From NCBI GenBank assembly GCA_022410635.1, contig JAJVDF010000502.1:231097-295096 (forward strand): DNA of 64,000 bases, in the 5' to 3' direction. The translations under genes and the position numbers were made by a program. Positions 9,481-20,562 of this stretch are shown one piece after another. Origin of the DNA: Tretioscincus oriximinensis (taxonomy: Eukaryota > Chordata > Lepidosauria > Squamata > Gymnophthalmidae). The notes beneath the pieces were generated by a model. It was not told where the DNA came from and made no database searches. It worked only from the letters and a program-made list of their open reading frames with translations. The number at the start of each line of letters is the position of its first letter. Positions within the stretch are counted from its first letter, which is position 1.

Positions 9481-9705
9481 CCATTAGCCACCCTCCAGAT
9501 GTTTCTGCGTGGAAGCTTCCAGAATTTGATGTCAGGAACATCTGAAGTGCCCAAAGTTAACCATTATGGCATAATGGGAATAATAGCACTGGGCTTAATA
9601 GAGACTTGCCACCTGCAAACACTACAGCAAAGTCCCAAATGGGAGTCCTTCTCCTGGGACATAATCCTTAATAAAAGTCAAGGCAGAAGAGGCCATAGAT
9701 ACAAA

Positions 9706-10250
9706 CTAGTAGAATTAGCCCGTTGCGCTATGGTAATATACTGTTTTATACTGTTTTAATTTTGTAGTGATGTTTTACTGTTTTGGCCGCCCTGAGACCT
9801 TTGGGTATAGGGCGGGGTATAAGTATAAATAAATAAATACTGCAACGGGTTCCAGGCCCTCCTCCCATCCATGCCTCCATCCACTCCCTCCCTCTCTTGC
9901 GCATCCCCCTTTCACTTGCTGCTTCTTTGATTCATTTCTTCTTTTATCCCTTTTCCTTTCCTTCCTTATTTTTTCTTCTTTATCCCTTGCTTCTCTTCCA
10001 TCTTTCATCCATTACTTCCATTATTCTTCCTTTACTCCCTGCCTTTCCCTCCCAATACTGGGGTATTCCATTCTCACATCTTTCCACCCAGAGAAATGTC
10101 CATTTCTTACTTCTGTCTCTTTTCTGCCTTTAAGTGAGTTTGCAACTCAGGGCTCTGATCTACGTCTGGGGGCTGCCAAAGTTCCGAGCCCTGTCACTGG
10201 TTATTATGCCTAGGAATGTTGAGCTCTCCAACACGCCTTTTATTACTTAA
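9706..10250 (-). mobile_element. Helitron-like CT-rich element, interrupted
   Basis: Read on the minus strand it ends with the hairpin arm GCAACGGGCT, AATTCTA and CTAG at 9709-9706. The other hairpin arm lies at 9842-9851 because an L2-type tail fills the loop. The CT-rich body and the block around CAAAGTTCCGAGCCCTGTC (10178-10196) match 52474-53530 along their length. Confidence 0.5.
9737..9838 (+). mobile_element. L2-type tail inserted in a hairpin loop
   Basis: GAGACCTTTGGGTATAGGGC and GTATAAGTATAAATAAATAA are the L2-like tail. The insertion lies between the two arms of the Helitron-like hairpin of the surrounding element. Confidence 0.6.
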
Positions 10251-10399
10251 GATATTGTTTTACTTTCCACAACAGACATATTTTTAAAAACAAAACAAGC
10301 CACATACTTTTGATCCGTCTTCATTCCTGAAGAAATGGACCAAAACTGAAAAAACAGCATCTCAAAGCTAATTAAATCATGGACAGAACTACAAATAAC

Positions 10400-10745
10400 T
10401 TGGGCCCCAAATATCTAGAGGAACAGTTTCTCCTGTATCAACCTGCCTGTGCTGTAAGTTCTGCAGAGGAGGCCCTCCTGGCTGAACTACCACTTTCAGT
10501 AGCAAAGAGGGTAAGAACCTAGGACAGGGCCTTCTCAGTGGCAGCCCCCAAATTATGGAGTAGTTCCCCCTTGAGTTGCATCAATCACCATCTTTGTATA
10601 CCTTTAGAAAGCCCATGAAAATGCACCTCTTCTTTCTACAATATGCTGAAATATTATAATAGAAATGTGTTCTGTTTTTAATTTTGAACTGCGTTGAGAC
10701 CTTCAGCTGTAGAGCAGTATAAAAATCCAAACAAATAAATAAAAA
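10400..10745 (+). mobile_element. L2-type LINE 3' end
   Basis: GGGCCTTCTCAGTGGCAGCC and CAAATTATGGAGTAG correspond to the L2 ORF2 C-terminus (A(F/L)SVVAP..LW..L type). The AACTGCGTTGAGACCTTC and AAATAAATAA tail follows. Confidence 0.65.
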
Positions 10746-10859
10746 AGTAAAAAACCGACTCCCATGACTGCTAGCTAGCCTAGGCAATAACAATGAATCA
10801 TGGGAATTGTAGTTTGGCAATTGTAGTAGTCAGAGGACCATAATTTGGTCAATTCTGAG

Positions 10860-11190
10860 ACATCCTTAACACGGATCTGCAACATTAATGACTGATCATA
10901 GTATTATCCTGGTTTTGATCTTATTTTATATCACCGTAGTTGTATCTGTGTACGTTTTAATTCTATCTGATATGGCAACATGAGTAATCGATAAACTCCA
11001 TGTTAAGACTTAAGGCTCAGTTGAATGGTTTCATGAAGGCTGAGGGGCATTTAAAATACTGCAATTTCAAGAGGCCTGAAAGCAATAAAAGCTTTTTCCT
11101 TTCAGACTCATGTACTTTTCCACAGCATCTCAGCAGCCTTAGATGTACTGCATTTTGCTTGCTGCTAAAAACGAGCAAGCATATAAGATC
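10860..11190. other. Unassigned intronic sequence
   Basis: No feature recognised. Confidence 0.25.
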
Positions 11191-11453
11191 ATAAGTACAC
11201 GATCTTGCTCAGCCCTGCTGGGTCAGGTTTCAGCCTAAGTGTGCAGTATCCTGACTCATACCGTGATCCGTCAGTTGCTTCTGGGCATCTCAAGCGGAGC
11301 ATCAAAGCAACACCTTCTCCTGAACTCAACAACCTGCTTTCAACATTTAGCGCCATCATGCCTATCTCTCCGACTTGCAATATTTAGATCAGCAGTTCCC
11401 AAACTACCAGTATGTTCTGCAGGACCTTCAGAAAGGCTCCTGAGCCCTATCAC

Positions 11454-11605
11454 CACTGAGTCTTATTTTTGGCTTTATTTCAGATTAGGAGGCTGCCATT
11501 TACATGCAAGTGTAGACTATGGCAGACCTCAAAGGGGGCCGGTCATAGTCCACACTGGCATATGGGTGACCAAGCTGTGTACCAAAATAGAGCCCAAGGC
11601 CGAAG
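11454..11605. mobile_element. Foldback miniature element, family G
   Basis: Imperfect inverted ends (CACTGAGTCTTATTTTTGG and CCAAAATAGAGCCC). The internal TAGACTATGGCAG block faces CATAGTCCACACTGG. Copies at 30096-30247 and 45174-45308 share both. Confidence 0.55.
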
Positions 11606-12045
11606 AGATGCTCCATGCAGATGAGGTTTTACTACCACTATGGCAGTTATCTCTGGAAGAATCTGCCTCATATTCTTCTGTAAATTCAGTAATCCACTCT
11701 GTTTAAATCCTGTTGGAAACTTCAGAGCAAGCGCCTGCATTTCTCCATTAAAAAGCCTGTCTGACGTTCACACACGAGAGCAGAAAAGAGGGGGAAGCGG
11801 GAATTGAGTGCGCTGATATATGAGAGAAGGAAAGAGAAGCCAATAGGGAAGCTGCACATGCAGCGGATTCACAGTGCCGCAAACAAATGCTTACTCCAGT
11901 AACACAGGCTGAGAGGTTTTACAGAGACGTGACGGGGTTATTCCAGATTTAAAACAATTCTGGAATTAACCCCCTCGTCTGGATGGGGCCCGAAGGATAG
12001 TAGCCTGATTTCAAAACATTATTCTCGATCTTGGATTAAGCCAGT

Positions 12046-12414
12046 GTTCCCACATAAAAATCAAGATAAAGCTTTGTACCTTTAATGGCTACACCTGGGG
12101 GGAAAATATTTTATTTCACATCCATTAAAAATAGGCAGACCAGATTACCCCTTTTGGGGGGAGTTGAAAACCTGATTTTGGGGTGCTTCCTGTTTTTTTT
12201 CTGATAATTTTTTTTAAAAAAAATCCTCAGCAAAAATCTTTTTTTGAAAAAAAAAAATTCAGCAAAAATCTTTTTTTGAAAAAAAATTTCCTCAGAAAAA
12301 AACGGGAAGCACCCCCAAACCGGGTTTTCAACACACACACCCCACAAAAGGGGTCATCTGGTCAGCCTAATTTAAAGATCCAAATCTTTATCACAGTTTT
12401 CATGTGCAAACCCT
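12046..12414. mobile_element. Family C foldback split by a family B element
   Basis: The left part (TTCCCACATAAAAATCAAG) and the right part (CTTTATCACAGTTTTCATG) are inverted complements that resume the family C palindrome on either side of the insertion at 12130-12372. Confidence 0.5.
12130..12372. mobile_element. hAT-like miniature element, family B
   Basis: Ends TAGGCAGACCAGATTACCCC and GGGGTCATCTGGTCAGCCTA are inverted repeats. The interior repeats the inversion with A-rich and T-rich arms. The flanks ATTAAAAA and ATTTAAAG are a plausible degraded 8-bp target duplication. Confidence 0.6.
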
Positions 12415-12419
12415 AGATT

Positions 12420-13550
12420 AAAGTCGGTCTTCAGGACTGAACCAAAGAAGTTTACAACGATAAACATTTTTTCTCTGTCCACCTCCCCCCACTCAAGCTT
12501 TTTACAGCATCATTTGACTCCACGGTGGTCTGTGAGTCCGCCTTACTCAAGAAGAAAATTATCGGTATCATTGCCATTTTGTTGATTTTTATATACGCTT
12601 TCCAGCTTGTGATTCTGAAGCAGTTCAACATCTCCACTTCCAAACCCTCACGTTTATTAAAATATTAGTAATCCACACACAATACAATAAAAACACTGAA
12701 AAATATGAAAAACATGCTCAGGGCATACGTCAATGAATTTCTTCCTCAGCAAGCCAAAATGTCGCTGCACTGAGAAGGGTTTACGATGGCATTTGAGATC
12801 AATTTCTCCAAGTCTATAATGTGAAACGCCAAACTCCGTATCTAAGACCCTGTTTGCACAGGCTTAACAATCTATTTAAAGAGCTCATTTTGCGGCACTG
12901 TTTGTATGAAATGATTTTAGACGTGTTGCAACAGCCCCCTAAAACCACTTATTGGTAGAGCACATTCATGCACTCCCCACATGTATTAGTACTGCTATAT
13001 CTACATTAGCAGTGGCACATTTGTACGTAGGATGGATCTGCACAGAGCAAAGAAACGGGGAAGCAGAAGCTTGGGTCCAGAGGATGCTTTTGGAGTCACT
13101 TCACAATGCCTTGCATCAAAGGAGAGCTTACAATTGTGATTCAGCTTTGAAGGCAGATGTGGAGATGAATTCAAAGACGGATGATATGAATGTGACAGCA
13201 GCCTATTGTGTTGGCGTATTTTATTTTTATTTATTTAGGTGTATATTGTTTATTATGTGTATTGATATTTTTGTTGCTATGACATCATGACTGTAACAGA
13301 CTATCAGAACAGGTTATCTTTCCCAACATTTCCCTAGTTTGTACCACCCTCGCATTTTCTAATCATGTAAAACAGTATTCCTACTAGTTAATGTAATATG
13401 CACATTTAACATAGCATTTCTTTCTCTTTCAACTTCCTTTCAATATTCCTTGACTTTTTAACACTCCCATACGATGGGTATAAATGTACCTCTCTGTTCG
13501 CACCCATGCCAACATTGGCCAGAAATATTAGCAGAAAAATGTGTTAAGTG
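12420..13550. other. Unassigned intronic sequence
   Basis: About 1.1 kb without a recognised repeat. Several short open frames occur; none has splice borders or a domain that I can support. Confidence 0.3.
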
Positions 13551-13564
13551 TGCCAGTGCTCTAT

Positions 13565-13860
13565 ACCATTTATTTATGCATTTTTATTTATTTATGCATA
13601 CTTATATCCCATCCTATACCCAAATGTCTCAGGGCAGTTAACAATAAAAAGTACAAAATTCATATTTTAAAATGGTAGCTGAAAGTGGGGAAGGGAAAGC
13701 TATTTCTTCAACCAAAAGGCCAGTTTCAAAAAATTTCTGCATGAATTCAGTGACCAGACTGATGCACCTCAAGAAGGAGACTATTCCATAGCCTGGGGGC
13801 CACAACAGAGATGCTCCTGCCCTGGGTTCCCACTGTGTGGTCCCAGACTCACTTCATGTT
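13565..13860 (-). mobile_element. L2-type LINE 3' part
   Basis: Minus strand: AAATA-type tail, CTGAGACATTTGGGTATAGG, then the block containing GGGGGCCACAACAGAGATGC that corresponds to the ORF2 C-terminus. Confidence 0.6.
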
Positions 13861-13869
13861 ATGTGCAAG

Positions 13870-14540
13870 AATGGTTTTGCGATTGCATAATAGCACACAT
13901 TTATTCTACTTCTAATGTGGATCAAGCTGTTTAATACAAATACGTGCAGTTTCAGCTATTATGTATTAAATAAAGGATTTTAAGGCAGGTAAGTGGAAGC
14001 AGAGCATAAGAAAATGGATGCAAAATTTAAAAAACATCTGCACACAAACACACAACCCACGAACAATCACCTGCTTTGTCTTCTGCTACTAAATTTTGTT
14101 ACTCAATGCTCATCGTTATCTGGGTGCTCAGAAGGAGCTGTGCCTTGTAGCTAAGACTGCACATTACTGTTACCTAGTAATGACTTCTGTCTGTGTGCAA
14201 TGATGTGCGCACACATGTATCAATGAATGAGTGAGCGTACGTGTTATTTAGAGAGGCCATGGTGTAGCAGGCTGTGCAGGCCGAGATGTGAACAAATGCA
14301 CAGCATTATCCCATGGGGGCAAAGATGAAAGATCATAGAGAAAGACATAGAGCCGTATAGAAAATGCCTACAGAGCCATAAAAGGCATGTGTATGCTCTT
14401 CTTGCACCTGGCTTCTGAAAGCACAGCCATACGAGATTTCCATCCAAGACTTTAAAGATTTCCAAAAGCTGTGTGACACCCATTTGACACCTCCTACGAT
14501 CTCCCATCTGTTCACATGGCAAATATGAAGCACAGTGCTG
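13870..14540. other. Unassigned intronic sequence
   Basis: No feature recognised. Confidence 0.25.
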
Positions 14541-14544
14541 CTTA

Positions 14545-14757
14545 GAGGCACACTGGTACATCAGTTGAGAGCCCTGGTGTTTCATCAGAGATACTGAGTT
14601 CGAAGCTCTGTGCCCGCAGTTCGATAAATGGGAACCATCACAATGTGGTGGGGAAAACAGAATGTCAGCCTTCAGGTGAAAAATAAGCTTGTAAGCTGCT
14701 TTGAGTCCCTTCGGGTGAGAAAAGCAGGGTATAAAAACCCAGTTCTTCTACTTTTTC
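14545..14757 (+). mobile_element. tRNA-headed SINE A2, internally deleted
   Basis: GAGGCACACTGGTACATCAG head, GAGTTCGAAGCTCTGTG B box, GGTGGGGAAAACAGAATG and the GTGAGAAAAGCAGGGTATAA tail. About 80 bp of the centre is missing. Confidence 0.7.
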
Positions 14758-15245
14758 AACTGGACTACAAATTGGCAATTTTACTCTTATGGAACAGGAT
14801 CATGCTGATATTCACGCTGTGAATTCTGCATTCTATCCTATCCTGCATTTCCAATGACAAAATCTTTTGAATGGAGAGCACCAGAAGAATTAGAGATGAC
14901 ATGATTTGACTACACATAATCGTATTTCCACCCAAGGTCCAAAGGATCCTTAAGCCCCTAAAAGCTAAAAAGAAGTTTAAGTATAGATATCCAAATCACT
15001 TCTCCATCTGCTAATGTTCCCAGCTCAAAACATAGCCCATAGTCCATAGGTGATCTTTTCATGCATGGGGCCAGTCAGAAAGAAAAGTGTAAGAGTGATC
15101 TGTGAGTCCAAACTCAACCTTACTCAGCCTCTTGCCCTGGCAGTCCCAAAATTGTGCCGTTGCATCTTTACAGCCTCAATGACACAATAGAATCACAGAG
15201 TGTCTGTGTGAAATCCATGATGTATGGCAACCCTTAATTGCTACA

Positions 15246-15490
15246 AAAGAAGGAGGAGGGTTTTTATATCTCACTTTTCTCCCTGAAGGGACTCAAAGCG
15301 GCGTACAAGAGTATTTTTTGCCCGAAGGTTGACGTTCAATCTTCCCCACCAGGCTGTGGTGGTTCCCATGTATCTACTTGCAGTCAGTTGCAATTTCTTG
15401 TAATTCTTGCTTTCGAATAGCTGGGTTGGCTAGAGCTACAGGCTAGGAGAAGGCGCCCACCCCTCCCCACGTCTGACAGAGACTGAGCCA
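15246..15490 (-). mobile_element. SINE A, tRNA head truncated
   Basis: Minus-strand order: GACGTGGGGAGGGGTGG, CTAGCCAACCCAGCTATTC, GATACATGGGAACCACC, then the tail complement beginning at 15246. The A box is missing. Confidence 0.7.
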
Positions 15491-15494
15491 TTCT

Positions 15495-16480
15495 TGCCTG
15501 CCAAAAGGCAACTAGGGGCTTCAGCTTCTCATTGGCTCCTGCAAAGCAAAATTACAAAACTTTGGGGTCAAATCTGCATCTCACGATTTCTTGGCTTACG
15601 TGAAAACACACGGGCAAGGGGTTGAATTTCTGAGGGCTAGTAAAAGAAAGTGTCTGACAGGAAGGACTGACAAGAACAGATGTCTGGAAGCCACATATAT
15701 ATTCTTCCTAATAGTTGGGAACTGTTTTTATTTGGGGTGGGATTCTGAAGCTGCCTCAAATATCTCCCATGAGCAAAAAGGCAGGATGGAAACAAAACAT
15801 TAAAAAAAAAAGGATGATAAGCTAGCTGGAGGTGGAAGCAAGGGTTGGAAGGAATTATTTCAAGAATGAAGACACAATCCTGCAATTCTCTTCCGATGGA
15901 CATTCCTCTACTAACATCCCCCACCCCATTTGCTCTCTGCTGGTCTGGCACAATCTATTCCCTCTCCCTGGGCACACTTCGTCCCAGCCTGCTTGAAATT
16001 CCTGGGGATGCATTCCAACCATATGCCTCTCACAAAAGGTCACAACTTCAAAATGCCAGCCCATTCATCAGGGCACCGTGCCAGGGCTGATGGAATTAAC
16101 CCCACTGCTGCATGGAGCCCCTTGAGCATTTGAAATCTCACAATAAATATGCATACACATGCGCACCCAAGTGTAAGCAGAAATATACACACTGCTGAGG
16201 AGTCCACTTGGCCTCCTTCTTGCATGGATGTAGCAGAGGGTGCCGCTCTGCATTATGGGACGGCACGCATTCTACCAGTCTGAGGAGTATCAGCTGCATC
16301 CAGCCTGCCCATCTGCAGGACCAGCTAGGATGAATAGCAGAGCTGGGGTGTATCGTGTGCGTTTCCCTCACAGCTCCAAGCATTTCGCCAGGGCGTTGTT
16401 CGCTTTTGCCTTGCTTTCGAGCAATTTTGCCCACCACTTTAGACACTGTGCTCAAATGACTTTGGGCCTTTCATTTTTAT
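15495..16480. other. Unassigned intronic sequence
   Basis: About 1 kb without a recognised element; overlapping open frames on both strands show no domain. Confidence 0.3.
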
Positions 16481-16559
16481 TTGTGAGAGAGGTGGTACAG
16501 TCAGGAGGGCCTCCTTTGCAGATCTTAAGGCATGGATAGGCTGATATGGGAGAAGGCAT

Positions 16560-17350
16560 TCCTTTATTTATTTATTTATTTATTTATTTTATTTATTTAC
16601 ATTTCTATACAGCCCTTTACCCAAAGGTCTCAGGACGGTTATCAATAAAAACCAAATTAACATATTATAACAACAAAATCCTAAAGTAGAGAAGGGAGAG
16701 CTGTTTTTTCAGCCAAAGGCCAGTTTAAAGAATAGGCTGACCAGATGTTCCCTTTTTGTGGGGGACCCTGGTTTTGGAAAGTCTACCCCGCCCTCCCTGG
16801 GGAAGCGTTTTCCCCGTTTTTTGCTGAAGAAAAAAAAAATCAAACAAAAAAATATTTTGGGGAAAAAAAATTACTGCACCACCACTAGGGGGCTCTGGCA
16901 ACTGGGGTCAGCTCCTGAAGGCACCGACCCCTCAGTAAAAAATTAAAAAATGCCAATTTCTCACACGCTTTAAAAAAATCTCACAAACTTTAAAAAAATC
17001 TCGGGTGCTTTGCAGATTTCTCAAGACGGGGATTTTTTTGGGGTATGCATGTTAGTGGGTGATTTGCATATTCATGAACATGAATATTAATTACTTCATT
17101 TGGGCCTCAGAATACCTGATCAGTCTATTATAGAGGAATGTCTTCAAACATTTCCTGACTGGTGATTGACTGTTCCACAATCTGGTTGCTGCCACAAAGA
17201 AGGCCCTATCCGGAGCGGGTACAGTCAGGAGTCCTTCTCTGCAAATCTTAAGGCATGGACAGGATGGCATGGGAGAAGGCCTCCCTTTCAACATCTGGGC
17301 CCAAGTCATTTAGGACCTTATAGGTTAAAGTGAATACCTTGAACTGGACT
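16560..17350 (-). mobile_element. L2-type LINE 3' part, split by a family B element
   Basis: Parts at 16560-16732 (tail, TTTATT run, CCAAAGGTCTCAGGACGG) and 17128-17350 belong together. The second part, minus strand, reads LKICREGLLTVPAP and AATRLWNS, the L2 ORF2 C-terminus, then VLNDLGPD upstream. Interruption at 16733-17127. Confidence 0.65.
16733..17127. mobile_element. hAT-like miniature element, family B
   Basis: Left TAGGCTGACCAGATG, right GATCAGTCTA. The internal CACCACTAGGGGGCTCTGGC and TTTGCATATTCATGAA blocks recur at 36754-37099 and 42561-42975. Flanks TTAAAGAA and TTATAGAG are a possible 8-bp duplication within the L2 host. Confidence 0.6.
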
Positions 17351-17354
17351 CGGT

Positions 17355-18490
17355 AGCAAACTGGAAGCAAACGTTCAAGAGGACGTCTGGTGGATCAGCA
17401 GGAAAGAGATTTTGCAGGCTCAGAACCACAAAATGATGTGCCTAAATTATCCCTGTCTGCTCAATAAGCTAAGGCACGAAGGGAAAAGTGTTTAGCTGGA
17501 AGCTGAAAACCCCCAAATGCCTACACGAAGGAAAGCTCATTTCATGAAGATTACCTCGAGGAGAATATACCAGGCAAATGTGACACTATTACCCAAACTA
17601 ATAAATCTATCCCATTTCATGGACTGATTTTAAGCGATTGTGGTTCTACGGGCTCCGTTCAGCCCCAGGATCACATGGGTATTCTCTGTGAAGGGTGCTT
17701 GTGGATCAGCATTTCAAAGCAAACCAGCCTGAAAGTGCAGCACTCGCCCCAATGCTAGAATCAGAAGGTGGTTCTCTTTCAGATTTCACACTTCTCTGAA
17801 ATTTCTGTGTATCCGTTTTTTTTAATTTAAGGAATACAATTGCAGCTTGTGAATCTTTAGGCTAGGCATGTGCTCACAGTTTGTTGCATTATTTATAGTT
17901 TACAAGCCTACCAAAAAGGGAAAGCTTTGCAAAGTCTAACATGAGCCTGCTGTAGTCGGTAATCCAGAATAAGACCCATTTAAGGAGCTCAGTAAATAAG
18001 ATCATATTCTTACTAAGGTTGCAACTATAGATAGCTCCCCCAGCCACCTTCCTGTAAGCAGAAAAATGATTTCCTGTGTGCAAGACTTGGCACAGACGGG
18101 CTGAAGAGGCTTCCTCCTTCCCAGGGCTAGCTGCAGTGTAGGCTGGGAGCTATGGTCCACAAGGCAGAGGCCCATGCAGAAGAGGCTGCCTGCTGCTCGG
18201 ACTACACTTCCCAGCTGGCCCTGCTGCCAACACACCAACTGCTCTGTTTCACTTTTGTCATATTTAGGCTGCTGCTGATACCGACTACAACTTTGTGTAG
18301 CTGCTGGGCATCCAAACTTTTAAACTCAGCACTTGTCATCATGAAAAAACAGCTTAGAAAAGCAGGCAGAAATACAACTTACAACCATAAAACAGGAAAC
18401 AGAAATTCTGCCGGGAAACAGAGAAACCGGAACCTGGCACTTTGTTATTGTTTATGTGTGGAACCCTGTCTATATAGTATTTGTGAGTTC
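17355..18490. other. Unassigned intronic sequence
   Basis: No exon or repeat family recognised. Near 18135-18215 two facing blocks (GGCTGGGAGCTATGGTCC and GGACTACACTTCCCAGC) form a loose inverted repeat. Confidence 0.3.
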
Positions 18491-18494
18491 AGGG

Positions 18495-18790
18495 ACTGAC
18501 GACAATCTGGGTTATCAATTTGCCAGTTTTAATCCCCCTTGTTCCTACCTTTACTGTATATTCTGAGTTTTGTTGTTCTATCAGTTGCTGACATGCAAGG
18601 CTTTCCATGCACGTGACACACTCTCCCTGTTTGCTGGTTGTCAAAAGAAAGTACAGTAGCCCTTACTATCAAATGCTATTGGATAGTTCACTGTCAATTT
18701 CAGAGATCATCTCTTACCCCAGTCTCTTGAAGATTTGAGAGAAAGCTCAACCATTCAACTCATCAGAGCTTTAGCTATTTCCCCTTTCCA
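18495..18790. repeat. Interspersed repeat family D
   Basis: Aligns with 41700-42145 and 54000-54335 through TGTATATTCTGAGTT, TGACACACTCTCC, TTTGCTGGTTGTCAA and the AGTAGCCCTTACTATC-type block. No coding sequence. Confidence 0.55.
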
Positions 18791-18907
18791 CCTTAGCAAC
18801 AGCTAAAATGCAATTCGCACAAAAACACTCTTGCAGTTTGGTAGGCTGTATTGAAAAGGTCTCGCCTTAAAAGTAAAGTACCACAGCTCAAGATGCCTTA
18901 GAATTTC

Positions 18908-19219
18908 TTTATTATTATTATGAAGAAGAACTTGGTTCTTATACCCCGCTTTTCTCACCTTTCAAAGGGACTCAAAGCGGCTTACAAGGATATATTTTGC
19001 CCGAAGGCTTCCATTCTATCTTCCCCACCAGGCTATGGTGGTTCCCATATATCTACTTGCAGTCAGTTGCAATTTCTTGCAATTCTTGCTTTCGAATAGC
19101 TGGGTTGGCTAGAGCTACAGGTTGGAAGGTGCTCACCCCTCCCCACGTCCTACACGGGGCTTTGAAACCCGATCTCCCATGCGAGAAACGAATTCCTAAG
19201 CGACCGAGCTATCTGTGCC
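18908..19219 (-). mobile_element. tRNA-headed SINE A1, full length
   Basis: Minus strand: GGCACAGATAGCTCGGTCGC (A box), GGGTTTCAAAGCCCCG (B box), body and GAGAAAAGCGGGGTATAAG tail with a short (TTC)n(TAA)n end. Nearly colinear with 2662-2968. Confidence 0.8.
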
Positions 19220-19431
19220 ATTATGCAAAATAACAGTCCATTAGTAAAAAAGATGTCAGAGGAGAATGCAATCAATGATTCAAAATGGTTTGTAACAGCT
19301 AATACCACACATTTATAATGCCAGCATGACTCCTCCCTCATTACATCAACATAATTCAAATTACAACACCTTCCCGCACATTTACATTTCAGCGCGGAAA
19401 GGAAAAGAGAATTAATACACAAAACTGAAAG

Positions 19432-19505
19432 TATACTGCTCAAAACAATTAAGGGAACAGAATAGTGTATGTTAAAGTGTTCCCGAAATTGTTTTGAGCA
19501 GTATA
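19432..19505. mobile_element. 74-bp Tc1-like palindromic miniature element
   Basis: TATACTGCTCAAAACAATT at the left and its complement AATTGTTTTGAGCAGTATA at the right, followed inward by GGGAACA and TGTTCCC. The TATACTGCTCAAA end is typical of a Tc1/mariner lineage known from fish and reptiles, and the TA at each tip fits its TA target. Almost nothing lies between the ends. Confidence 0.8.
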
Positions 19506-19940
19506 CAAACTAACCCAATTCACCACTGGGTCAGTAGACTGGACTCAGAAGTTTCCTAGTACACTTTGTCCACGTGAGATGAATTTCATGCTATCCAGGA
19601 AGTTCCTAGTTTGGATTAGTTGAGATCTACAGTTCTCCCAAGCTTTGTTCCTAATTGGGTAAATATCCTGCCAACATCCTCATGGCCGAAGAAAAATGGT
19701 TCTGTTGAGTAGTGTGATTAAAGTAGCACCAGATTTCACAGATATGAAGGCAAAATTTGGGAAGAACATAGCGCTTCTCTCTTTATCTCACCAGCTTACA
19801 TCTAGCAAAAAATAATAATTAAGTAGCACTAGGAATTACCGTATCAGGATGAAAATTCTGGAACATCTATTTTGATGCACACAAAAGCAGACAAGTTACA
19901 TTAAAAGTCTTTTTAGTTATTTCTGCACTTGCAGTGGGAG

Positions 19941-20554
19941 TAGGGTTGCCATACATCCCGGGAAGGCGGGACAATCCCGGTTTGGGGGACTAAAATATAG
20001 TCCCCTCCGGGTTTTAAGATGAAATCCCAGATTTTTACATTCCCCGATGCTGCATCAGGGAATATAAAAATGCAGGATTTTAAAGGAAAAGGAGCCGTCA
20101 GAGCTGACGGCTGCAGCCCGAGCAACGCTTTCCGGGGTCCTGGAAGGAACCTCAGAGCGTGCCGTAGCTGCTCCAATGCTGGAGGCGGGGTTTCGTGCAC
20201 CTGCTGTCAGGCAAAGCGCCCTCCTCCTCCAGTAGAGCAAAAACGCATGAGTTTGTGACAGGGAGGCAGCTCTGTTCTCCTGTCACAAACCCAGGCGTTT
20301 TTCCTCCGCTGGAGGCGAGTTGGCGCACTTTGCCTGACAGCAGGTGCACGAAACCCCGCCTCCAGCATTGGAGCAGCTACCCACACACATGAGTGCACAC
20401 ATGGACGCTTGTGGTGAGACAGGCAGAAGAGAGGTTCTGCCTGTCTCAATACAAGCGTCCGTCTGTGCGCACGTGTACGTGAGTGTGCATGCACATGCAC
20501 GCACCCCCACCCCGTCCCGTCCCGGTTTTGGGCTGCCAAAATATGGCAGCCCTA
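19941..20554. mobile_element. 614-bp hAT-type compound foldback element
   Basis: Ends TAGGGTTGCCATA and TATGGCAGCCCTA are inverted repeats. AGTGGGAG occurs immediately on both sides (19933-19940 and 20555-20562), a perfect 8-bp target duplication, and TAGGG fits the hAT tip. Inside are a nearly perfect palindrome of about 105-bp arms centred near 20274 and a second hairpin at about 20403-20460 (GGACGCTTGTGGTGAGACAG). It is GC- and CpG-rich with no transposase. Confidence 0.8.
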
Positions 20555-20562
20555 AGTGGGAG

